Shown: positions 33,901 through 45,900 of the stretch, one piece after another | Layout: each line of letters starts with the position of its first letter | Position numbering within the stretch: the first letter of the stretch is position 1 | Source of the DNA: Turritopsis dohrnii | Taxonomy: Eukaryota > Cnidaria > Hydrozoa > Anthoathecata > Oceaniidae | DNA length: 64,000 nucleotides | Reading direction: 5' to 3' | Assembly: GCA_027922465.2 (NCBI GenBank) | Contig: BQMF02000009.1 | Span: forward strand, 1,302,001-1,366,000 | Translations under genes and position numbers: made by a program | Notes under the pieces: model-generated | The model's database searches: none | What the model was told of the DNA's origin: nothing | The model's input: the letters and a program-made list of their open reading frames with translations, nothing else

Positions 33901-36900
33901 TAGCATTCGTCCGTACTGTTTCCTTCTGCAGAAAATTTTCTAGAAGAAGACGCTGGGTGATTCTTTGCGCTTATTGCTTTTCTTCTATTTTCTTCATCAA
34001 ATATTTTAGTATTTCTTGTGATTTGGTTTAGTATTAATGTGTATTTTGCTAACCAGACAAGACTGTTTATTATCAGTCTTCTCTTTTTGACAAGTACGAT
34101 CGCACACGCTGTCAAAAGTCCTAGGCATACATTTAATTGCACGCGTCCATTTGTCATCATCGTGTGAAAAAATCCTTTGTTTGTGGGCATAACGTATGAT
34201 TATTACGCAATGGTATTACAGTGATGCAAATAACGGTCAGTCATCGGACATGTCTGATCACTTTTACACATTGGCTTAACAGATAAAAGCTAAATAGAGA
34301 GGCTATCGTGGTGTGCTCTCAAAGCTTGTATATGTCCGACCAAACAAAATTCCTTTATCACTGTATTACTTATTTCTTTTTCACAATTATTATTAGGAGG
34401 TATATTTTCCAATCACATAAAATATCAGATTGCAAACGTAAATTTCGAACGATTTGTTGGTTTAAAAGATGCTTAAATAGAAAATGTAAACAACAGACTC
34501 ATCTATACCCAACCGTCAACTAATTTCACCAACTTGCTCTCAATCATGTATTTGTTTATTTTTATTATTATTTTTATTTTTTTGGAGATCAAATTGTGTG
34601 AAAAATATAAAGAAGCCTTATTGATAAATACAAATTGGTTTACATATCCAAATGTCTAAATGATGAAAATCTCAATTCATGCATTTTAACATGAATACTT
34701 CAGATAAAATCACTCGTATCTTTCAAAAGTCTATCTACTTATCCATTATTCTAACCAATTACAGTCTTCTCGATATGTAAATCAGTAGCAGCATGAAAGA
34801 TCGTGCTGCTTAACTATTCCAAAGCATGTGATGTCACACACCTTCTTTTTTTCAACTTTTAAAACATTTTTTGAGGCACATTCAGGTCTTTCATTAGAGT
34901 TGTACAATCAGCCAACACTGTGCAACCAACCGACAGATTTGTTATTTTAACTTGTGCAAGTTTCTTTTTGTGGAAATACCAGTTAAGCTTCCATTTCACT
35001 GTTATTGTAAACAGAGCTGGAAACTAAGACTTTTTAATTTCATTGAATGACACAAAAACAAGTCCTGCTAATGCTTTCATATTCTTTTGTTAGGTGAAGA
35101 AATGAATTCGTATATGAAGGAAATTTCAAAAGTACCTAAGAAACGGTAGTCGTTCTCCCTAGCAACAGCAAATTGGTGAATAATCACCTAATAGTTATCC
35201 TTCATTGTCAATTGAGCACGAAAACTAATATAAGTTTTGAGCATGTTCTCGTTCGTTCTAGTTCATATGAAAGAGTATCGACATGCGCGATCGCATGCCT
35301 CATAATGAGAAGAGTGAAATTAGTGATAAATATGGATAAACTTATCAGAGTTTTTGTTTGATTTTTTAAATTCCCTGCAATACCAGAATATATTAACTTT
35401 TAATTATGTTCTGTGCAACAAATTGAAAAACAGTGTATTAATAACAGAACAGAATACTTAAATGTCAGAGATTTTTGGGAAGAAAATTTGACAGTTTGGC
35501 AATTTTTTTTAACATCATGAAATTAACTTCCACAGATTTTTTCGACCGCAAAAATAAATTCCACAAATTTTTTGGAAGTACTGAACCATGAAATTCGATT
35601 TCTGCAACAATTTAAAAAAATTTTCTTTGATGGCCAAAGATTCCCTTTATGAGATAATAATTAGAAATTAACTGAAAACGTATTATAAATCCTCTGAAAA
35701 CAGAGGCAGTTTTTGCACGCTAGATTAACTTTGGACTTCCCAGATCCCAGCTCTTATCTGACTGGCTTACATAGATTTTGTCACAGTGAGAAATTTGTAC
35801 AAGAAAAGATAAACATGTATTTTTGTTTGCAGGGCCTTAATTTTGTGGATTAAAGTTATTCACAGATTTATGATTTCACTTTTTTGTTGTATGTAGACTT
35901 TCCATCCTTGATAAAAATGACATTTTTATTATCAACGTTAATTCCTTCTGAAGGCTCTCACTTCTTTTGAAACTTAGCATATTACGAAGAAATCTTCAAT
36001 ATTAGTTGAAACAAAAAAAAATAACTAGGGATTGGGCAACTTTTTTTTCGGATTGGCTTATTGTTGAATATTTTGCGGGGATTTCTTTTCGCAGTCAAGG
36101 GCAAAAAAATATTTTTCACTGGAGAAATTTTCATGGTTTTTCTAAACACGATGAAAACAAAAATTTCTCCCAATAAAGTAGTGTGCAATGAAATTTTCTA
36201 AAGGGTGATGAAAGCAGCGAGGAAATTGACGATGACGATGATGACGACGACGACGAGTACGACGAAGAAGATGATTATGAAGAAGAACCAAAAGCCAAGA
36301 GGAGAAAAAAGAAAGCTCCTGCGCACGGGGGATTCATTATCGACGAAGCTGGTACATAATATTTTGTTCGTTCAGGATGTTGTTAAATTGTGTTTTAACA
36401 CAAGATGTTATGTGGTAGTTGAACTAAAAAGCTTACAGGTTTGATTCTTAACATTTGTATTTTCATAGATGTGGACGACGACTATGATGAAGATGATATT
36501 GAAGCGGAAGCTGGTTTTGTGGAACCCATGAGTATGTGTTATAAAATATTGGTGATATAATTTAGTTTATTCGTGCACTTTGATCATGCATGTTTTTATA
36601 CTTATGATGACTGCCTAAAACACACTTGAGGATCAAATTTGCGAATTATAAAAAATATTCTCTTTATAAGAAATAAAGTTTATTCTCGATATTAGGTCAT
36701 CATGATGAGGAAAGTGTTCATAGTGAAGATGTCTCGGTAAGATTTTTAAGTTATATTAAAAAACAAAGAAGATGTTAATGTTGTAAATCAGCTCTGGTAT
36801 GCACTGCTGAAAAAGTTTACAATTTATAGTTCATTTACTATTGGGATCATCAAATTGATCTACTTCCACCTAGTGTTGCTATGAAAAGATGCATATAAGA

Positions 36901-39900
36901 TAACTATGTATAAATTTACACTGATTTCATTTTAGAGGTCACGAAATCTGCATAATATATGGGGGTGAGTTATTCAGTAAATGTATTGATTAAAAATCCT
37001 AACTTTGTTACTGCAATTATGTCACATAATTTATTTGCATAAACATTTTGACCCAAAGCTTATTGATGTGATTATTTTGTTATGTTTAGGAATGAGACAG
37101 CTGAAGACATTGCGGAATACTATAAACGGAAATATGCTGATTCTGAAAGGTGGTTTTCAGTTTTCGGTTCTGTCTTTGGGTTTCCATTTACTTCTAAACC
37201 GAATCCTTCTGGAATAAAGAAGATCCTATTAAGTTAAATAAGTTTCATGCAATTGTGTCAGTTTCGTTCATCTTGCTACGGCTAAAGTATTGAATCTATC
37301 AGAGAATCCATAGGTTTCAATATTTGTAGGATTTTTTATATTTGTGGCCTGGCATACTGCATCTGGCATCTCAAGAGGTGTGATCGAATAATCTCATATT
37401 TGTTGCCATTAGAGACAAATATGATGATGACATCCAGACACCTGTGGATATTGAACAACGAAGTTTGCTTCCAGATGTCAAGTATGTTTTGTACTTTTCC
37501 CAATGTGTTGTCTGATAAGTGGTTTTATCTAGCACTGAAGCATCGATGCAGATACTATGTAACTCTATGTAAGTCAAAACCCTTTCTTTACATCATCAGT
37601 TCTTATTGATAGAGATCCTAATTTATGGATGGTACGATGCCGAATGGGCGAGGAAAAGCAGGTGGTATTTGCTCTGATGAGGAAAGCTATACTGCTAGAA
37701 AACTCCGAAACAGTAAGGGCTTTTTGTAATCTTTGTTTTGTTGGACTAGATAATTGTGTCACGGGACAATAACAATAACAAGGATCAATTCAATTTTCCA
37801 ACTCAGAACTTAGTTGTAGTTTATGCTTTCTTTTTTCTGGTCTGTATATTATGAAAGAAGGACTTTCTATGATGAAAGATATTTTTGTCAATCTTGTTAT
37901 CAAAAAATAAAAATAAAAATAAAAAAACCCAAAAAACAACATTACCACTGATCAAAAAACTATCAAATTGTATGAATTGTCTCCATCCTTTTGCTTGTAG
38001 CCCTTACAAATCAAGTCCGCAGTTGCTGTTGAGGGATTGAAAGGCTATATTTATGTAGAAGCTTTCAAACAGAGTCATGTCAAAGCTGTAAGTTACTTTA
38101 ATTCAAATAATAATACAGACTGGCGAAACACCATAAAGTAAGCAACAAGGTCACCTCCTAAATGTTCAACAATACTTTTCAGGCGATCGATGGTTTTGGA
38201 GCACTGCGTATGGGAATATGGAGTCAACAGATGGTGCCGATCAACGAAATGACAGATGTCATGAAAGTTGTGAAAGATCTTGTCCAAATAAAACCCAAGT
38301 CTTGGGTTCGTATCAAGAGAGGTCTATATAAAGATGATATAGCTCAGGTTTGTTCAAACACCGATTTGAGTTTGTTTTTGAAATGCCTTAAAGAACTAAA
38401 ATAGATCATTGGATATTATCTTGATAATTTTCAAGGTTGATTATGTAAATACTGCACGAAACCAAGTCACTCTCAAGATCATTCCACGTATTGATTATAA
38501 TCAAATGAGAGGTGTTTTAATGTCTGCTTCGGTAAGGTCCATCTTCACTTTACGTATTTGCTTCAGAAATTCTTGATCCCAAAATCCTTAGGTTCCATTT
38601 TATCTTAATGCTTTTGGTTACATGTTAGGATGAAGCTGAAAAACGAAAAAGAAAACGGCGTGCTCCTCAGAGAATGTTTGACAAAGAAGCAATACAGTAT
38701 GTTCTGAGTGTAATAATGAAATAATTCTGTTTAAGTGGTTTAAGGAAAAACTGCAATAAAATTGATACAAAGAAAATGATGTTGACATGCTCTACTGATG
38801 TGGCTACACTAGAGTATTTGAAGTTCAGCAGAATAGATTTTTTGTTGTGAGAATTTTTACTAAATTATTTGCTTCCTTAGAAACATTGGTGGTGATATAG
38901 GTCAAGATGGGGACTTTTACATATTTGAAAACAATCGGTACCGAAGTGGCTTTTTGTACAAGACCATGGTGATGTCGGGTATACTAAGTGAGGGTGTAAA
39001 ACCAACACTGAGTGAACTGGAAAGGTTCACTGCATCGATGGATGACGCAGATTTAGAGCGTATCTTTTTTTTCTAATGATTTTTCGTAGCGTAGATTAAG
39101 TACCGATACTTTGCATTATTCTTCTCCGCCCAATTTTGTTTCCTTGACTGTTGCTTCAAGTCGGTCATAGTAAAGCTAAAGATGAAATCGAGCATTCTTT
39201 TGTCGCTGGTGATATGGTTCGTGTTTCCGAAGGAGAGTTGATTCATTTGAAAGGCAAAGTTTTGACTGTTGATGGAAATATTATCACTATCATGCCCAAA
39301 CATGACGATTTAAAGGTATTTCCCTTTCAAGTTTTATTGCCACTGATTTGCTGTTTACTAATGCGACATTCAGGCTCAGATGTTGTCTATAATAAATCTC
39401 AGTTCTCTGTTTGTTTGTTATAAGAATATTTATCATAAAAGCCAAGCAAAAGGTCTACAAACCAAACTTTGATTCACCAGAAAATCATTAGAAAATGTTT
39501 TCAATCTCTTGAAAGCATTTTAAACTTCTGAATGTTAAGTGGCTCGTTTTTTTCTACAACAGGTCAATTGGTTCTAGCCTGTTGCTTTGAGATTCATAGA
39601 TTGATAAAAAATATCGTGGAATAAACAAGAAATTTCGAAACAATAATTGTTCACATAAGTTGATGGCTATAAATATAAACAAAATGATGATAAACGTTTG
39701 GCATTGGCAGTACAGTTAAGGAATACAAAATATCTAGCCTATCATTCATAATCAAAAAAGTTTAAAATGAGCAAAAAAGTGGGCAAAATCTTCTAAAAAT
39801 CACTGTGATGAAGAGCATTTTTAAAGAAATAGTGTGTATGTTTCTATATTTTCAACAAAATAGCCCACTGGGTTATCATCAAAAATTTGTGCATCATTGG

Positions 39901-42900
39901 TGTAAACATTTTAACATTTTGTGCAGATTTCTTCACCTCTCAGTCTTGTCTCAGTAATCAATATGTTCCTTTTAATAATTTTAATGATAATAACAAATAA
40001 AAAGGCTTTTAATTTCTTTAGGAAGCTCTTGAGTTTCCCGCCCATGAGTTGGAGAAATATTTCAAAGTGGGTGATCATGTCAAGGTATTGCGTGGTAATT
40101 ACGAAGGCGATACTGGGTTGATTGTCCGTGTCGAAGAGAACGTCATCGTCCTATTTTCAGATCTCACTTTCCATGAGGTGATTTTTTTATTATTTTTTTT
40201 TATTTCTATGATATGCAAGTAGAAAGAGATTGATTGCCTTACTGTACAATATATGGTTGAGACCACAATGCACATTCTTGAATTTGCACATAAAAATGAT
40301 CGGATAACAACTGAAAACTTTTCAAGGAAATTTTAAAGTAAAAATTGACTACATAAATTTACTCCAAGGCTTTCAATATTAAGCTAGTCACTAAGTTTTT
40401 TCTTTGTTTCCCAATAGTATTAGCTTGTAATCCTGGTGTTCATCAGGAAACTAGGATGAGGGAACATTAAGTGTAGTTGATCTTTCGTTATTTATTTATT
40501 TATTTCCATAGATGAAAGTGAAGCCTGATGACTTGCAGCTATGTACAGAGATGAGTACCGGTGTAGATTCTCTCGGACAGCATCAATGGGGAGACCTTGT
40601 TTCACTTGAGTACGAAGAAAGACTGTTTTTTTGCTTTTTTTTTTTACTTTTTTTTTTCATCTTCAGCTAAGTATTCTAAGAAAATGCTAGCAAAGAAGGA
40701 CTAAATTAATGCCATTATCCCTATATTTCTTGCAAAATTATGAATTGACACTGTAAAATCAAAGAACTGAAAGGAAGATTTTTTTTCTCAAATTCCTGTT
40801 TTCATTCTTTAGTCCCCAAACTGTTGGTGTTATTGTTCGACTTGAAAGAGAGACCATTTCTGTGCTCAATCAACATGGAAAGGTTAGTTTACGCTTTGAT
40901 TTAATCATACATGTAAATTAGAAATTCATATCCTTTTTTTTGTCAATGTCTGTTTTGGTGCTTATTTGAAGGATCTGTCAAAAAGGGTTTTTTTTTTTAA
41001 GATTTGCATTTCTTCTCTATTGTGTATATACAAAATCAACATGAACTGTTTTGCCATAGGTAGTGCAGGTCAAACCACAGGCTGTTTCAAAGAAAAAGGA
41101 TCGGAATGCTGTTGCTCTCGATTCTGAACAGGTGAACCATTTATTTTACTCCACAATTCCACAGCAGTTGTGACAACTACCACGATCCTATCTGTTATTA
41201 AGAAAGCGTACTGTATGAGAGGCTCTCTTGGAAGCTTCTTATTTTCGTCTGAAAAAACGAGAGGCATTACCCAAACTTTTCTCATTTAACCAAGACAGAG
41301 AAACAAGAGTTTTAGCCCTAACAATTGCATTTGGTGCAACAAACCCATAGATATGCGAAAACATTGCTCTGCAGTTCTTAGTTGTTTACTATGAGTGAGG
41401 CTAGCTACATAAAACAATACCAAATAAATAAATAAAATAAATAAATAAATGTCAACAGGTTTGACTTTGAGCTAATGGAGCACTCTATTCTCATTAAGAA
41501 GGTCTCAAACATTCCTCTCCATAAAGCAAGCTCTCTGTAGAACAAACTTATCTATCCCTTTACTTTTGCTATAATCGTGAGTTCACTGCGGTCAGGTTCC
41601 CAGTGGGCTAAATCATCAAAAGGTCACTGCAATGAAGAGTATTTGTATTGAAATAGTGTGTATATTTCTGTAGAAATACACTCCTTCACAGCGATTTTTC
41701 GACGAATTTGCCCACTGCATTTTACCATCTGCATGAAAGAAGAGTGTAGTCAACTGCATTATGCGACATCATGTTGCTGTTGTGTGGATTGAATGAGTTT
41801 ATAAGGAATATATGATTGTGTTTTGTGTTTATGTGAGTGTTAACATCGGTTTATGCTGTTTTATTTTAAGAACCAAATTCAAGTGAAAGATATTGTCAAG
41901 GTGGTAGATGGACAGTTTGAAGTAAGGGACTGGTCACTAAATTGTTTCAGGTGGATATTAGAAAGTTGACTAAAGAATGTTTCTTTTCTATTAGGGTCAG
42001 CAGGGTGAAATCAAGCATTTGTATCGTGGACATGCATTCATTCAATCAAAGATGGTGCTTGAAAACGGTGGCATTTTTGTTGTAAGAAGTCGAGCGTTAG
42101 TCTTGGCTGGTGGTGGGAAGGTAAGAGGAAAAAGGACTGACCTCGTGTGTAATAGTTTTTTATGATGTTGAAAAATTTGGAAAATGCAGTAAAACTTTGT
42201 TAAAAACCACCTTCATGAGAAGACGACCTCTCTCAAATGACCACTGGGAACTTTCCTCAACATAATGGTTTTATCCGAAGTTTCTGGTATAAGACAACTA
42301 CCTGTGTGAAATAGTCACTTGTCTAAGGTGTCTAGAGTCATCGATATGTACAGGTTTGACTGTAAAGCAAGCAAGTGCTTTTTTCACAAATATTTCTTAA
42401 ACCTGATGTACACTGTGTATTGTTTGAGAGTGCATTACATATCATCTAGGCTATGTCAAACATGTCGAGTGGCTTTGGGGCTGGAGGGTTTGCACCCATG
42501 TCACCTAGAATCACGAGTCCAGCTCGTGACGGACCTGGTATGATAATTCTTCCTTAAACAAAAATGAAAAGGATTGCCCTCATAATTATTTGAAAAGAAT
42601 GATATTCCTAGTGGGCAAATTTGTTGGAAAATCACTGCGAAGGAGTGCATTTCTATAGAAATATACACATAATTTCAATAAAAATCCTCTTCATCACAGT
42701 GACTTTTGACGTTTTCTGAGTTAAAGCTAGAACAATGAACAAATAAAGATATGAATGTTTTTTTTTTTAGGTGGTGGAGGTGGCGGCGGTGGTGGCGGTG
42801 GTGGTGGAAGAGGACGTAGAGGTGGTGGTGGTGGTGGAAGAGGGCGTGGACGCGGTGGAAGAGACACATCGCTTATTGGGCAAACTGTTCGTATTGCGCA

Positions 42901-45900
42901 AGGTCCTTTTAAAGGTAGCTGGCGAATCACTAATGTGCGTAAAAAAAATTCCAAGGATAGGCTGCAGTAAAGTTTAAAATATCTTTGATTTCAATCTCAG
43001 GTTATATTGGTATTATCAAAGACTCCACTGAAACACTTGCACGTGTTGAGTTGCATACCAACTGTAAAACGATATCTGTGGACAGATCGAGATTAGCTCT
43101 CATAGCGTAAGTGGAATTTGAATGTCTAAGCATGAGAATAAACTGCATATAAATAAGGGGAAGAGTTGAAGAAAACCGCTGAGTTTATCGCGGACTTTAT
43201 TGCGGTGAAGTTACTCAGACATTTTAGGCGAAGTGTATCTAGGCCTTTATTGTGATAAATCCTCTCCAGTGTACCAAAACCTTTAAAAAGTCGCTGCGAT
43301 GAAGAGCATTTTTGTTGAAATAGTGTGTATACTTTTATAGAAATGCACTCATTCGCAGTGCTTTTTCAACAAATTTGCCCACTGGGTACGTTGTAATGCT
43401 AAAATAAACCTCTTCGAACTATATAGGTCTGTTCACTTCATGTTCTTTTTTCTCATTTTAGCGGTCAAAATAAAAGCGGTAGTTTCACAGCATACGGGCA
43501 TACGCCAATGTACGCCTCCGGGCAGACACCCATGTATGGAAATCAAACGCCCATGCATGGATCAAGAACACCTATGTATGGAAACCAAACGCCCATGCAT
43601 GATGGTTAGTGATGATAATTTGATAAGAGATCTTCATTTTTGTTGGAAGGACGTTATCCTTGTCGCTTGGAGGATGGTGGAAAAGCAAATGTTTTTTATC
43701 ATGAATGAAACTTTTACAATATATTTTTCTTAGGAAGTCGTACCCCAAATTATGGCTCTCGCACTCCATCTCACGATCCTTCCCGCACTCCATCTCACGA
43801 TCCTTCAAGAACACCATCTCATGCTGGACATGGAGGGGCGTGGGATCCCACACAACCGAACACGCCCGCCAGATCGAACGATGACTTTGATAATTATAGC
43901 TACGATGGTGCAGGACCCTCCCCCGTACGGTTTTTAATGACTTGTTACTTTTCATTTAAGCAAAGATGGAGATCTATCTTTCGCTGATCATCTGTATATT
44001 ACAAGTAAATTCTATTGACAGGGATTTGGCGCCACACCCAGTCCACAAACGCCTTCTCATGGCGGCTATCCTGGTCCTTATACGCCCGGGACGCCCATGT
44101 CAAACGCCTTCAGCACTGATTCGTCGTACAGTCCTTTACATACTCCATCACCGATGCATGGGAATCCTCTAACGCCAGGTGCTGGCTTAGGACCGATGTC
44201 ACCAGCGTATACGCCGGCGACGCCTATGACACAATTTGATGACGGTATGTTCAACGTAACACTGCTTCTCCAACATTGCATCGCTCTACAAATTTTCAAA
44301 TGTTATTCGTTTAGAACCTGATCTATCGTCGTGTTTGACAACAGACATTGAAGTGAAGGTTGTAAATGATTACCATGTAAGTTACTTTAATAAGTTAAAC
44401 CATGTGCAGCGATGGTGTAGTGGTTAGTACCTTTGAGTACGACTACTGCGACCCGTGTTCGAGTCCAGTATCTCGATACTCCACTCCGATGCGCTTTAGA
44501 AGCAGCGTATCAGCCCATTAGGAGCCACCGACTGACTGCACACTGGCATTCGGACAAGTTAGAGCAATGCTATACGTATCTCTGGCGATAAGTCAGCTAA
44601 TAGTTGCAAGTCGGCGGGCAGAATAGCCAACCACTACAAATGGAAGCCCAAGGACTAAAAACTCTCGGTTACTTAGGGATTGTTCAACAAATGACGTCAA
44701 CCATTTTTTCAAGATTTTTGACCCCCAATGTTTGTTTTTTTTTACTTTCAGGACATTAATCTTCTTGAAATTTCTATTTTTGCTATATTTGCTACAAGTA
44801 TCTTATTTTCGGATTTTAAACAGGTTATGTCTAATTCTAATTCTAATGTTTCTCACAATGAGAATGTGTGATCAAATACCTTTATTAAAGAGCATTAAAT
44901 TGACATTTAAGCTGGCTTATACTACTATGATAAGGGCTGGATTTTTTATGTACCTTTGTTTGCCATGAGGCTTGAATTAAATGTCATTTTCAACACTTCT
45001 CAAGGCTGGGAAATTGCCTCAAATTTGATAAAAAAAAGCTGGATTTTTGTTTCAGAAATTTGTTAACCACCTTGATTGAGAATGACGTCCTTCGAGGAAA
45101 ATTGCTTCAATTTATGTATTTTACAGGATTTTATGCGTACAAAATCTTTTCTCGAAATGGCGCCTCGCGGCTTTAAATGTACGCGACTTTTATCAGTTTA
45201 GGCTGCCCGCGACAATTAATGCTCGCGAATTTTTTTGTGTACTCGACTTATTGTGACTTTAAGGTAGTTCGAATTAACTATTCGATATTGTTCGAATTAA
45301 TTAATTCGGTTGCTGTCAACTCATTCTCTCAGTACACCACGGGTAGTCAAGAAAGACTGTGTTGGTAACTTGTTTTATCAAAATATAACGTGTTTTGAAA
45401 ACGTCTAGAAAATATTCCTAATATAGGTTAACGTTACTATTTAATTTTTATGCTTGTTTACAGCTGTTTTTTTCTGAAAGTATATTTGACCTTAGGAGAT
45501 CAGTCGATAACTAAATGTTAATCTAGGCTTGACCTTGTTCTAGCTTCAACAGTATGATTTCTGTTTCTGTTGAGCATTATCACTCTTCTCCACAGTGATT
45601 ATTCCATTGATTGTGTTGAAGGTTTCCACGTGATTTAATCATACGTGAGCCGATTTTTTACCCATAGACTATGGACCCAGTGGGCAAATTTGTTGAAAAA
45701 TCACCATGAAGGAGTGCATTTCTATAGAAACATACACACTATTTCAACAAAAATACTCTTCCTCGCAGTCACTTTTGACGATTTTGCCCACTGGGGACGT
45801 CTGTTAAGGTGTTATTTCCCCCCTCTCTTTGTTTTTAGGACCAGCGTTACGCCAACCAGAAGGGCGTAATTCGTTCTGTCGAAGAAGACAATCTCCTCGT

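Noticed and set aside
42675..42977. Long poly-proline, poly-histidine and poly-valine ORFs near 42.8 kb
   Set aside because: These are shadows of the GGT repeat in SPT5 exon 22, read in other frames.
43572..43955. 127-aa minus-strand ORF
   Set aside because: Antisense shadow of the SPT5 C-terminal repeat exons; the plus-strand frame is clearly the coding one.
44403..44475. Functional tRNA gene
   Set aside because: A and B boxes are present, but no acceptor or anticodon stem pairs properly; better explained as a SINE.
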